This document shows, piece by piece, positions 1 to 6,456 of a stretch of 8,795 bases of DNA; within the stretch, counting starts at the first letter, position 1, and each line of letters starts with the position of its first letter. The stretch comes from Paracoccaceae bacterium (lineage in GTDB: Bacteria; Pseudomonadota; Alphaproteobacteria; Rhodobacterales; Rhodobacteraceae). The stretch covers positions 1 to 8,795 of the forward strand of contig JALXER010000031.1 of assembly GCA_027069385.1 (NCBI GenBank). Direction: 5' to 3'. The translations under genes and the position numbers were made by a program. The notes under the pieces are model-generated. The model ran no database searches. It was not told the DNA's origin and saw nothing but the letters and a program-made list of their open reading frames with translations.

Positions 1-1488
1 CGCACCCAGTGCGGCCACCTGTGGCGAATGCGTCACGACCAGCACCTGCGTTTCCCCTGCCACCGCCTGAAGCCGCCGCCCCACCGCATCGGCCGTGGCC
101 CCGCCAACACCGCGATCAATCTCGTCAAAGATCAACGTCAGGCCGCTGGCGCGGGTAGTCAGGCAAACCTTGAGCGCCAGCAGAAACCGCGACAATTCCC
201 CGCCCGAAGCAATCTTGTTGATCGGTCCGGCCGGCGCACCGGGGTTGGTGGCCACGCTGAACATCACCGCGTCCACCCCTTCGGCACCGGCGGGTTCCGC
301 GCTCAGTTCGGTCACAAAAACCGCGCGTTCCATCTTGAGCGGCGCCAGCTCGGCCTGCATGGCCCGGTCAAGCCGCGCCGCCGCTTTGTGGCGTTTTCGC
401 GACAGCTTGTCGGCCAGATCATCATATCTGCCCTGCACACGTGCCAATTCTTCGCGCAGCGCCGCCAGATGCGAATCGCCCTGATCAATCTCGTCCAGTT
501 GTGCGCGCAAGGATTCCCGCAACGCGGGCAATTCGTTGGGCTGCACATTGTGCTTGCGCGCCAGCGCCCGCAATGCGAACAGGCGTTCTTCGACGGTCTC
601 CAACTCGAACGGGTTGAAATCGAGCCCCTCCAGCACGGTTTCCACGTCGCTTTGCGCCTCGGCCAGTTCCACCATGGCCCGCCCCAGCGCATCAATGGCG
701 CTGCCCAACTGCCCTTGCGCAGCCGCGTCGGCATCCTGCAACCAGCGCAACGCATCCAGCATCGCGCCTTCGGCCCCGTCCATGGCCAGCACCTGCGCGG
801 CCTTGGCGATATCCCCGCGAATCCGCTCGGCGGATTGCATCAACCGGCGTTGCCGGTCCAGCGCGTCATCTTCGCCCGCTTCGGACGACATCTCGTCCAG
901 TTCAGCCAGCGCGTGGCGCAAAAAGTCGGCGTCCTGTGCGGCCAGCGCCAGCTTTTCCTGCGCGCTCAACAGTTCGCGCCGCGCCGCCGCCACCTTGCGC
1001 CACGCGCCACCGGTTTGCGCCAGCAACGCTTCGGTTCCGGCAAAAGCATCGAGCAAGGCGCGATGGCCCTTCGGGTCCAGCAGGCCGCGGTCGTCGTGCT
1101 GGCCGTGGATCTCTACCAAAGTGTCGGCCAGTTGCCGCAGCACCTCGGTCGAGCATAGGCGGTCATTCACATAAGCGCGCTTTTTACCGTCCGGCGTGTT
1201 GACGCGGCGCAGGATCAAATCATCCTCGACCGGCATCCCCGCCCCTTCCAGCACCGCGCGGGCGGGGTGGTCGGGCGCAAGGTTGAACACCGCCGTTACC
1301 TCGCCCATTTTGGCACCCGTGCGCAGCAGTTCGGCCCGCCCGCGCCGCCCCAGCACAAACCCGAGCGCATCGAGCAAGATCGACTTGCCCGCACCGGTTT
1401 CGCCGGTTAACACATTCAAACCATTGGTAAATTCAAGGTCAACTCGCCTGATCAACACCACATCGCGAATCGACAGATGGGCCAGCAT
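1..1488 (-). CDS. recN: DNA repair protein RecN, 3' end cut off by window edge
   Basis: RecN is a cytoplasmic SMC-like ATPase that acts early in recombinational repair of DNA double-strand breaks. Reading from the ATG at 1488, 496 codons stay open to the window edge. The family is usually about 550 residues, so roughly the last 50-60 are missing. Seen in order: Walker A GETGAGKS (residues 29-36), an IHGQHDD segment near 127, a long Glu/Ala/Leu/Arg-rich coiled-coil-like middle (about 160-385), the ABC signature SGGELSR, Walker B LIFDEID followed by GVGG, and the switch histidine in VVTHSPQVAA at the edge. The start lies one base after the bamD stop (TAG-C-ATG) with only a weak ribosome site, which suggests translational coupling. 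Only 2 of its many Arg codons are AGG or AGA and I saw no ATA, in contrast to the gene at 8431. No alphaproteobacterial-type LexA box (GTTC-N7-GTTC) was seen just upstream. Identification is very secure. Confidence 0.96.
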   Translation of the reverse strand, partial: MLAHLSIRDVVLIRRVDLEFTNGLNVLTGETGAGKSILLDALGFVLGRRGRAELLRTGAKMGEVTAVFNLAPDHPARAVLEGAGMPVEDDLILRRVNTPDGKKRAYVNDRLCSTEVLRQLADTLVEIHGQHDDRGLLDPKGHRALLDAFAGTEALLAQTGGAWRKVAAARRELLSAQEKLALAAQDADFLRHALAELDEMSSEAGEDDALDRQRRLMQSAERIRGDIAKAAQVLAMDGAEGAMLDALRWLQDADAAAQGQLGSAIDALGRAMVELAEAQSDVETVLEGLDFNPFELETVEERLFALRALARKHNVQPNELPALRESLRAQLDEIDQGDSHLAALREELARVQGRYDDLADKLSRKRHKAAARLDRAMQAELAPLKMERAVFVTELSAEPAGAEGVDAVMFSVATNPGAPAGPINKIASGGELSRFLLALKVCLTTRASGLTLIFDEIDRGVGGATADAVGRRLQAVAGETQVLVVTHSPQVAALGA

Positions 1489-1489
1489 G

Positions 1490-2308
1490 CTAGTTCCGAC
1501 GGAAGGCCTGACCAAACAGACCGCCACCCGCATCCGGCTGCCGTCCGGTGCTGATCAGCGCCGCGCTGGCCGCCGCCCATTGCGAATCGGGAAAACGCTC
1601 GGCCAGTTGCGCCGCCATGCGCGAGGCCTCGGCATCAAGGCCAAGCGAAAGGTATGCCTCTACCAGCCGGTGCATGGCCTCGGGCAGGTGCGGCGTGTCG
1701 CCGTAATCATTGACCACCGCGTCAAACCGGCCAATCGCCGCCGAATACTGGTGCCGTTTCAGGTAATAGCGCCCGATATCCATTTCCTTGCCGGCAAGTT
1801 GGTTCAGCGCCGTGGTGAATTTAGGCAGCGCCAGTTCAGCATAGGGGCTGTCGGGGAATTGCTCGATCAAGATGCGCAGGGCCTGAAGCGCGTGAAAGGT
1901 GTTTTGCTGGTCGCGCTGGATATCGACGATCTGGTCGTAATAGGACAGCGCCACCAGATAATGCGCCAGCGCCGTATGTTCGCTGCGCGGATAAAAATCG
2001 ATATAGCGATTCGCGGCGGCGCGGCTTTCAAGCAGCAACTTGCCATCATGAAACGCCTTGGCAGCCTGAATCATCGCGAACTCGGCTTCGGGGGTATAAG
2101 GGTGCAGGCGCTCGACCTCAAGATACAGGTTGCCAGCGGTGCGATACCGGTGCCGGTCCACCTGTTCCTGCGCCAAACCAAGGATTTGCGCCGCCGAAGT
2201 ATCGTCGGGAACGGTCGAGTTCTGAAAGGCTCCCTTGCCGCCACAAGCCGCCAGAAAACCAACCAACGCAAGCACCGAAAACTGCTTGACCCACCGGAAC
2301 TGAACCAT
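1490..2308 (-). CDS. bamD: Outer membrane assembly lipoprotein BamD (ComL/YfiO)
   Basis: BamD is the periplasm-facing lipoprotein of the BAM complex, which folds and inserts beta-barrel proteins into the outer membrane. The 272-residue product begins with a short basic stretch, a hydrophobic signal segment (about residues 10-20) and a lipobox LAAC with the acylated Cys at 22. The next residue is Gly, not the inner-membrane retention Asp. The rest is helical and TPR-like, with typical BamD phrases such as AGNLYLEVERLHPYTPEAEFA, YIDFYPRSEH and LIEQFPDSPYAELAL. A TTG at 2320 would add four residues, but the ATG at 2308 has GAGGG at 2314-2318 five bases upstream, so I chose it. The gene follows lpxC by 83 nt and abuts recN, the usual alphaproteobacterial order. 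I saw no convincing sigma-70 promoter in the gap, so read-through from lpxC is likely. Confidence 0.95.
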   Translation of the reverse strand: MVQFRWVKQFSVLALVGFLAACGGKGAFQNSTVPDDTSAAQILGLAQEQVDRHRYRTAGNLYLEVERLHPYTPEAEFAMIQAAKAFHDGKLLLESRAAANRYIDFYPRSEHTALAHYLVALSYYDQIVDIQRDQQNTFHALQALRILIEQFPDSPYAELALPKFTTALNQLAGKEMDIGRYYLKRHQYSAAIGRFDAVVNDYGDTPHLPEAMHRLVEAYLSLGLDAEASRMAAQLAERFPDSQWAAASAALISTGRQPDAGGGLFGQAFRRN

Positions 2309-2313
2309 CTTGA

Positions 2314-2318
2314 CCCTC
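2314..2318 (-). promoter_or_regulatory. Ribosome binding site of bamD, decides the start
   Basis: GAGGG on the minus strand, five bases before the ATG at 2308. If the TTG at 2320 were the start, this motif would lie inside the coding sequence and there would be no comparable site in front, so the ATG is preferred. Confidence 0.75.
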
Positions 2319-2377
2319 AATATATTAATAACGTCCCTGCGTTGCTATCACAGAATTTCGCGGGGAAAAACGGTTAA

Positions 2378-2390
2378 CTTTGATTCAAAG
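2378..2390. repeat. 13-bp perfect palindrome with a GANTC core between lpxC and bamD
   Basis: CTTTGATTCAAAG consists of two 6-base arms around one base and sits directly after the lpxC stop. Its core GATTC (2382-2386) is a CcrM-type methylation sequence. One central base is too short for an RNA hairpin loop of the full stem, so it is more likely to be a protein-binding site than a terminator. A TTAACC half-site lies next to it on the minus strand (around 2372-2377). No role is shown by the sequence alone. Confidence 0.5.
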
Positions 2391-2391
2391 G

Positions 2392-3312
2392 TCAGCCAAC
2401 GCGAAGAAGGCCGGAATCCGTGTTTTCAGTCCGGTTGAAATAGGCATGAACCCGCGCATCCATCGGCCTGAGCACCGCCGCACCGGGGGTCTCGAACAAG
2501 GTGCGCAACAGGGTGTTGGTCAGGGCATGTCCGGCGCGGTGACCGTGATAGGCCCCCAGAATCGGCGCACCGGCCAGCGCCAGATCGCCAACCGCATCCA
2601 GCATCTTGTGGCGCACGCATTCGTCGGGGCGACGCGGCCCTTCGGGATTGACATAGGCGGGGCCATCCACCACCAGCGCGTTGTCGAGCGAGCCACCCAG
2701 CGCGCGGTTATGAGCCTGCATGGCGGTGACATCGGACAGGCGGCAGAAGGTCCGGCAATCGGCCAATTCGCGCGCGAACGTGTCGTGACGCATATCAAGC
2801 GTAAGAGACTGGTGGCCAATGACGGTATTTTCAAAGGTGATCGAAAACCCCAGCCTGAACCCGTCAAACGGGGCCAACTCGGCACTCGCCAGACCGGATT
2901 CGACCCGCACGGGCTGCCGGATTTCCCAATAGCTGCCCGGCTGGTTCTGCGCCACAATTCCGGCGCGGCGGATCTCGGCAACAAAGCGTTTGGCGCTGCC
3001 GTCCATGATCGGCACTTCCGGCCCGTCGATTTCGATAATGGCGTTTTGCACCCCGCAGCCCGCCAGCGCTGCCATCAGATGTTCGATCGTCGAAACACCC
3101 ACCCCCGCGTCGTTTTGCAGGTTGGTGGACAGTTCCGTGTTATACACATGGTCCCACAGGGCGGGGATCATATTGTCGCGATCCGCCACATCGACCCGAC
3201 GAAACCAGATGCCGAACCCCGCCGCACCGGGCAGAATGCGCAACCGCGCCGGACGGCCCGAATGCAATCCGGTGCCGATAATCGAAATAGGTTTTCGCAA
3301 TGTATGCAGCAC
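2392..3312 (-). CDS. lpxC: UDP-3-O-acyl-N-acetylglucosamine deacetylase LpxC
   Basis: LpxC removes the acetyl group from UDP-3-O-acyl-GlcNAc, the committed, zinc-dependent step of lipid A synthesis in the cytoplasm. The product is 306 residues, normal for the family. Visible family features are GTGLHSG (residues 13-19), TIEHLMAAL with the expected catalytic Glu77 and zinc ligand His78, MDGSAKRF (103-110), RALGGSLDNALVVD (203-216), HKMLDAVGDLAL with zinc ligands His235 and Asp239, and GHRAGHALTN with the catalytic His262. These roles are assigned by alignment in memory to E. coli LpxC His79, His238, Asp242, Glu78 and His265. The start is GTG at 3312; upstream in frame I see no other start codon in the nearby leader, and a G-rich stretch (AGGGTGGGG) sits just before it. 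The gene lies after a terminator, so it starts a new transcription unit with bamD and probably recN. Confidence 0.97.
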   Translation of the reverse strand: MLHTLRKPISIIGTGLHSGRPARLRILPGAAGFGIWFRRVDVADRDNMIPALWDHVYNTELSTNLQNDAGVGVSTIEHLMAALAGCGVQNAIIEIDGPEVPIMDGSAKRFVAEIRRAGIVAQNQPGSYWEIRQPVRVESGLASAELAPFDGFRLGFSITFENTVIGHQSLTLDMRHDTFARELADCRTFCRLSDVTAMQAHNRALGGSLDNALVVDGPAYVNPEGPRRPDECVRHKMLDAVGDLALAGAPILGAYHGHRAGHALTNTLLRTLFETPGAAVLRPMDARVHAYFNRTENTDSGLLRVG

Positions 3313-3331
3313 GGTGCCCCACCCTGATTGT

Positions 3332-3346
3332 TTAAGCTGAGATTAA
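3332..3346. promoter_or_regulatory. Perfect TTAA-N7-TTAA box (candidate CtrA site) before lpxC
   Basis: TTAAGCTGAGATTAA matches the core consensus of the alphaproteobacterial cell-cycle regulator CtrA exactly, with a 7-base spacer. It ends 20 bp before the lpxC start codon and overlaps by two bases a weak -10-like hexamer, TATGTT on the minus strand (3345-3350). Overlap with the core promoter would suggest repression if that hexamer is used; with the more distal candidate promoter it would lie in the leader. Binding is inferred from the motif only. Confidence 0.5.
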
Positions 3347-3366
3347 CATAGAGCATCCGGCGGACT

Positions 3367-3395
3367 AAAAAAACCTCTGCACCCCCTAAGCAGGG
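3367..3395 (-). terminator. Weak hairpin plus seven-T tract in the lpxC leader, possible attenuator
   Basis: On the minus strand CCCTGC (3395-3390) can pair with GCAG-A-GG (3380-3374, one bulged A) around the loop TTAGGGGGT, followed at once by seven Ts (3373-3367). The stem is short and imperfect, so this could be a leaky terminator or attenuator between a distal promoter and lpxC, or chance. The second, stronger terminator at 3441-3471 already closes the ftsZ unit. Confidence 0.3.
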
Positions 3396-3412
3396 TCACA
3401 GATTGTGTCTGA

Positions 3413-3442
3413 ATGCTACAGTTTGACAATAATTTTTCACAA
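3413..3442 (-). promoter_or_regulatory. Candidate sigma-70 promoter for lpxC
   Basis: TTGTGA (3442-3437), an 18-base spacer and TAGCAT (3418-3413); each hexamer matches 4 of 6 consensus bases. The -35 overlaps the T tract of the ftsZ terminator. A start here gives a leader of about 95 nt that would contain the weak hairpin and the TTAA-N7-TTAA box. The -10 hexamer is the same as that of the ftsZ candidate promoter. Prediction only. Confidence 0.35.
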
Positions 3443-3471
3443 AAAACGGGCGCTCAAAACAAGAGCGCCCG
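3441..3471 (-). terminator. Strong intrinsic terminator after ftsZ
   Basis: On the minus strand CGGGCGCTC pairs perfectly with GAGCGCCCG (9 bp, 3471-3463 and 3455-3447) around a 7-base loop TTGTTTT, followed directly by six Ts (3446-3441). It begins 20 nt after the ftsZ stop codon. This is a textbook Rho-independent terminator and separates the ddl-ftsQ-ftsA-ftsZ block from lpxC. Confidence 0.93.
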
Positions 3472-3491
3472 AGGTCTCGGAGGAAACTTTT

Positions 3492-4940
3492 CTAGTTGGC
3501 TTGCCGACGCAAAAATGCCGGAATTTCAATGCGTTCCTGCTCTTCCCGATGCAGATCGCTGGCCGGTTGGGCCACGCCGCTTGAATGCAGTTTGGGCTGC
3601 ACCCGCGGGCTGGGTTTGTCAGGCCGTGCGGTATTGCCTTTCATCCGGTTGATCATGCTGGTGATCGCGAAACGCGGATGCTTGTCGGCCTCTACCTCGG
3701 GCTCGGGTTCTGCTTCCGGCTCGGGTTCAAGCGTCATGGCCGGTTTGGGCAGGGTTTCGCTAGACAAAGGCGCCACGGCTTCGGGGGCCGCAGCCTCGGC
3801 AGCCACATGCTGGTCGATAAAGTTATCGGCCGGTGCCGGTTCTTCCTCGACCGGTTCTTCCACCTGCGCCACTTCGGCAGCGGGGGCCGGTTCGGGCGCA
3901 GCTTCGGCAATCGGTGTTGCCAAATGGGCCGGTTCGCTCATGGAACGCGGTTGTGCCGGTCGGGCCTTTTCGTCTTCGACCACGTCAATGCCGGTGGCAA
4001 CCACCGAAACACGCAGCCCGTCCAGTTGCGGATCGAGCGTCGAGCCGACGATGATATGCGCCTCGGGGTCGACCTCGTCACGAATGCGGTTGGCCGCTTC
4101 GTCGAGTTCGAACAGGGTCATATCGTCCGAGCCGGTGATGTTGATCAGCACGCCCTTGGCACCCTTCAGCGAGATTTCGTCAAGCAGCGGGTTGGCAATG
4201 GCGGCTTCGGCGGCCTCGATCGCGCGGTTTTCGCCCGTGGCCTCGCCGGTGCCCATCATTGCCTTGCCCATTTCGTCCATAACCGAACGCACATCGGCAA
4301 AGTCGAGGTTGATAATCCCCGGGCGGACCATCAGATCGGTTACGCCCTTAACCCCTTGATACAACACGTCATCCGCAAGGCTGAACGCCTCGGTAAAGGT
4401 GGTTTTTTCATTGGCCAGCCGGAACAGGTTCTGGTTGGGAATGATGATCAGGGTATCGACAACCTTTTGCAGTTCGGCCACGCCGTCTTCGGCCTGACGC
4501 ATGCGTTTGCCGCCCTCGAACTGGAACGGTTTGGTGACTACGCCAACGGTCAGCACGCCCAGTTCGCGCGCCGCATTGGCAATAATCGGAGCCGCCCCCG
4601 TACCGGTGCCCCCGCCCATACCGGCGGTGATAAAGCACATGTGACAGCCCGAAAGGTTGTCAATAATCGCGTCGATGCTTTCGGTTGCGGCGGCCTGCCC
4701 GACCTCGGGCTTGGCCCCGGCACCCAGACCTTCGGTCAGGCGTTCGCCCAACTGGATTTTGGTCGGAGCATCGGATTGCCCCAGCGCCTGCGCATCGGTG
4801 TTGGCCACCACAAATTCGGCACCATCAAGGTTTTTTGCAATCATGTTGTTGACGGCATTGCCGCCAGCGCCGCCGACACCGAACACCGTAATACGGGGTT
4901 TCAGGTCGGATGATTCCGGCATACGAAGATTTAAAGCCAT
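3492..4940 (-). CDS. ftsZ: Cell division protein FtsZ
   Basis: FtsZ is the tubulin-like GTPase that polymerises into the division ring. From the ATG at 4940 the product is 482 residues. An in-frame ATG at 4991 would add 17 residues, but the 4940 start has AGGCGG seven bases upstream and gives the usual alphaproteobacterial N-terminus. Seen in order: ITVFGVGGAGGNAVNNM (17-33), the tubulin signature GGGTGTG (109-115), FEGGKR (141-146), and the synergy loop NLDFADVRSVM with Asp213 and Asp216. The globular part ends near residue 325. A long linker (about 325-468) rich in Glu, Pro and Ala follows, including EPEPEAEPEPEVEAD (405-419) and an isolated conserved-looking patch HPRFAITSMINRMKGN (421-436). 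The protein ends with the C-terminal peptide EIPAFLRRQAN, the FtsA-binding tail in this lineage. ftsA lies 187 nt upstream, and a strong terminator follows the stop. A separate promoter is likely in the gap. Confidence 0.98.
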   Translation of the reverse strand: MALNLRMPESSDLKPRITVFGVGGAGGNAVNNMIAKNLDGAEFVVANTDAQALGQSDAPTKIQLGERLTEGLGAGAKPEVGQAAATESIDAIIDNLSGCHMCFITAGMGGGTGTGAAPIIANAARELGVLTVGVVTKPFQFEGGKRMRQAEDGVAELQKVVDTLIIIPNQNLFRLANEKTTFTEAFSLADDVLYQGVKGVTDLMVRPGIINLDFADVRSVMDEMGKAMMGTGEATGENRAIEAAEAAIANPLLDEISLKGAKGVLINITGSDDMTLFELDEAANRIRDEVDPEAHIIVGSTLDPQLDGLRVSVVATGIDVVEDEKARPAQPRSMSEPAHLATPIAEAAPEPAPAAEVAQVEEPVEEEPAPADNFIDQHVAAEAAAPEAVAPLSSETLPKPAMTLEPEPEAEPEPEVEADKHPRFAITSMINRMKGNTARPDKPSPRVQPKLHSSGVAQPASDLHREEQERIEIPAFLRRQAN

Positions 4941-4947
4941 TTTTTGC

Positions 4948-4953
4948 CCGCCT
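4948..4953 (-). promoter_or_regulatory. Ribosome binding site of ftsZ, decides the start
   Basis: AGGCGG on the minus strand, seven bases before the ATG at 4940. It falls inside the reading frame if the upstream ATG at 4991 is used, so it favours the shorter 482-residue FtsZ. Confidence 0.8.
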
Positions 4954-5008
4954 ATTTGTTTTTCTGCTCTGCCCGGTTTCCGGGTTATCATTTTGCCTAC
5001 TGATTCGC

Positions 5009-5037
5009 ATGCTAACGGAAACCCGAGTCGGGGTCAC
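5009..5037 (-). promoter_or_regulatory. Candidate sigma-70 promoter of ftsZ
   Basis: GTGACC (5037-5032), a 17-base spacer and TAGCAT (5014-5009); both hexamers match 4 of 6 consensus bases. The expected start is near 5002, giving a leader of about 62 nt. One GANTC site (5025-5029) lies in the spacer and another (5002-5006) at the predicted +1, an arrangement like that of GcrA/CcrM-controlled promoters. Prediction only. Confidence 0.4.
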
Positions 5038-5100
5038 GGATTTTATTACAAAAAGACACAATATCTTGTGGTTATGCCTTAAATATGCCGTTTTTCAGGC

Positions 5101-5124
5101 GACTCGGCGCTATTCCGCCGAATC
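5101..5124. repeat. Inverted repeat just after the ftsA stop
   Basis: GACTCGGCG and CGCCGAATC form a 9-bp stem (one G-T wobble) around a 6-base loop CTATTC, three bases after the ftsA stop. No T tract follows on either strand, so it does not read as an intrinsic terminator. It could protect or delimit the upstream mRNA. The outer five bases of both arms are GANTC sites. Confidence 0.5.
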
Positions 5125-5127
5125 ACC

Positions 5128-6456
5128 TTACCAATTTTGCACAAACCAGCGCACCGCACGCCGTATCCGGCGGGTGCCGAGCCGGTCGGTGGGCACCTCG
5201 AAATCCCAGCATTCGTCTTGCGGATGCGATGCATGCAGCGCCAGCCCGACCGCCGCCGAAAATGCCGGCCCTGCCACGGCTTGCGGCAATCCCTGCACGC
5301 GCAACGGCTTGCCGATACGGGTGTGGCGGCCAAGGATTCGGCTGGCCAGCGCCTCCATCCCCGGGATCTGGCTGGAACCGCCAGTCAGCACCACTTGCTG
5401 GCTGGGCATGGACTCGAACCCCGACACATCCAGACGGGCGCGGACCTCCTCCAGAATTTCCTCGACCCGCGGACGAATGACCCCGATCAGCTCGGAACGC
5501 GACACGGTACGCCGCTCGCTTTCCCATTGGGCCAGCGGGTTCGGCACCTCGATGGCCTCGCGGTCGTCAACGCCGGTGGCCACCAGCCCGCCATGCAGGG
5601 TTTTGATCCGCTCGGCCACATCCAGCGGCACCCGCAGCCCCTGCGAAATGTCGCTGGTAATATGGTCGCCCCCCATCAGCACCGTATCGCCGTAAATCAT
5701 ATGGTTGCGCATGAACAATGAAATGCTGGTGGTGCCCCCGCCGATATCGACAATGGCCGCACCCAGTTTCTGTTCGTTTTCCATCAGACTGGACACGCCG
5801 CTGGCAAAGCCCGAAAACGACAGGCCCGCAACCTCCAGATCGCAACGCTGCAAGCATTCCAGCAGGTCGTAAACCGGCGCGTCATTGACCGTCAGCATAT
5901 GCATGTCAACCGATAGATTGACCCCGATCTGCCCGCGCGGATCCGCCAGACCGGTGCGATGGTCAAGGTTGAAATTGATCGGCAGCGCATGGATGATTTC
6001 GCGGTCCCGACCATAGGGCGGCACATCGCAAGATGCGATAACATTGCCGATATCGCGCTCGGTGACCTCGCCGTGTTCGACCTCGACCTGCCCTTCCAGC
6101 CCGTAAGAGCGCGGCCGCCCGCCGGCAAAGCTGGCGATCACATGATCCACCCGCACCTTGGCCATTTTCTGGGCCTGCTGAACCGCGGTACGCACCGCGC
6201 TTTCGGCCTCGGACATATCGACGATTTCGCCAAACCGGACACCACGCGACCGCGTGGTCGCCACGCCAATCACCCGAAAGCTGCCCATGTTGGGCATGGA
6301 AACGCCCTCATTGGCCGGTTCGGGCATCGGGGTGAATTGCAGCACCAGACAAGTTACCTTGGCGGTGCCGATGTCCAGCACGCCGACAATACCGCGCTTG
6401 ATCGCGGCCTCGCGCCGGTGGCGCATTTCGCGTTGGGTCTCGAAAATATTGGTCAA
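5128..6456 (-). CDS. ftsA: Cell division protein FtsA
   Basis: FtsA is an actin-like ATPase that anchors FtsZ filaments to the cytoplasmic membrane and recruits later division proteins. The product is 442 residues. Seen in order: phosphate-1 loop GVLDIGTAKVTCLVL (25-39), the 1C-type insert region (about 90-175), phosphate-2 loop IVDIGGGTTSISLF (235-248), adenosine motif VVLTGGSSQIPGMEAL (355-370), the lineage motif WDFEVP (417-422), and a C-terminal basic/aromatic amphipathic helix RRIRRAVRWFVQNW that should bind the membrane. The start is a TTG at 6456, overlapping the ftsQ stop by 4 nt (TTGA), with GGGAG seven bases upstream (6464-6468). An ATG ten codons further in would drop residues that look conserved in relatives (ETQREMR), so I keep the TTG. 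Probably translated by coupling to ftsQ. Confidence 0.96.
   Translation of the reverse strand: MTNIFETQREMRHRREAAIKRGIVGVLDIGTAKVTCLVLQFTPMPEPANEGVSMPNMGSFRVIGVATTRSRGVRFGEIVDMSEAESAVRTAVQQAQKMAKVRVDHVIASFAGGRPRSYGLEGQVEVEHGEVTERDIGNVIASCDVPPYGRDREIIHALPINFNLDHRTGLADPRGQIGVNLSVDMHMLTVNDAPVYDLLECLQRCDLEVAGLSFSGFASGVSSLMENEQKLGAAIVDIGGGTTSISLFMRNHMIYGDTVLMGGDHITSDISQGLRVPLDVAERIKTLHGGLVATGVDDREAIEVPNPLAQWESERRTVSRSELIGVIRPRVEEILEEVRARLDVSGFESMPSQQVVLTGGSSQIPGMEALASRILGRHTRIGKPLRVQGLPQAVAGPAFSAAVGLALHASHPQDECWDFEVPTDRLGTRRIRRAVRWFVQNW

Larger units (their letters stand above)
4912..5124. promoter_or_regulatory. Cluster of five GANTC sites around the ftsZ 5' region
   Basis: GANTC, the sequence methylated by the cell-cycle methyltransferase CcrM, occurs at 4912-4916 (in ftsZ codons), 5002-5006, 5025-5029, 5101-5105 and 5120-5124. 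Four fall in the 187-nt ftsA-ftsZ gap, where fewer than one would be expected by chance. The rest of this gap holds no open frame with a credible gene. Confidence 0.5.

Noticed and set aside
28..1158. Long open frame on the plus strand opposite recN (376 codons)
   Set aside because: Arg/Gln/His-rich product with no recognisable family; it is the antisense shadow of recN, whose full set of ATPase motifs is on the minus strand.
1489..1600. SOS (LexA) box upstream of recN
   Set aside because: I looked for GTTC-N7-GTTC near the recN start and found none; GTTC-A-GTTC in the 5' end of bamD (about 2295-2303) has the wrong spacing.
2308..2320. TTG at 2320 as the bamD start
   Set aside because: The ATG at 2308 has GAGGG at proper distance, and that motif would be coding if TTG were used.
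3684..3728. Tandem DNA repeat of GGCTCGGGTTC type in ftsZ
   Set aside because: Explained by the Glu-Pro repeats in the FtsZ linker; not a CRISPR array or mobile element.
3585..4913. Long plus-strand frame (442 codons) opposite ftsZ
   Set aside because: Shadow of ftsZ caused by high-GC codon bias; no family features.
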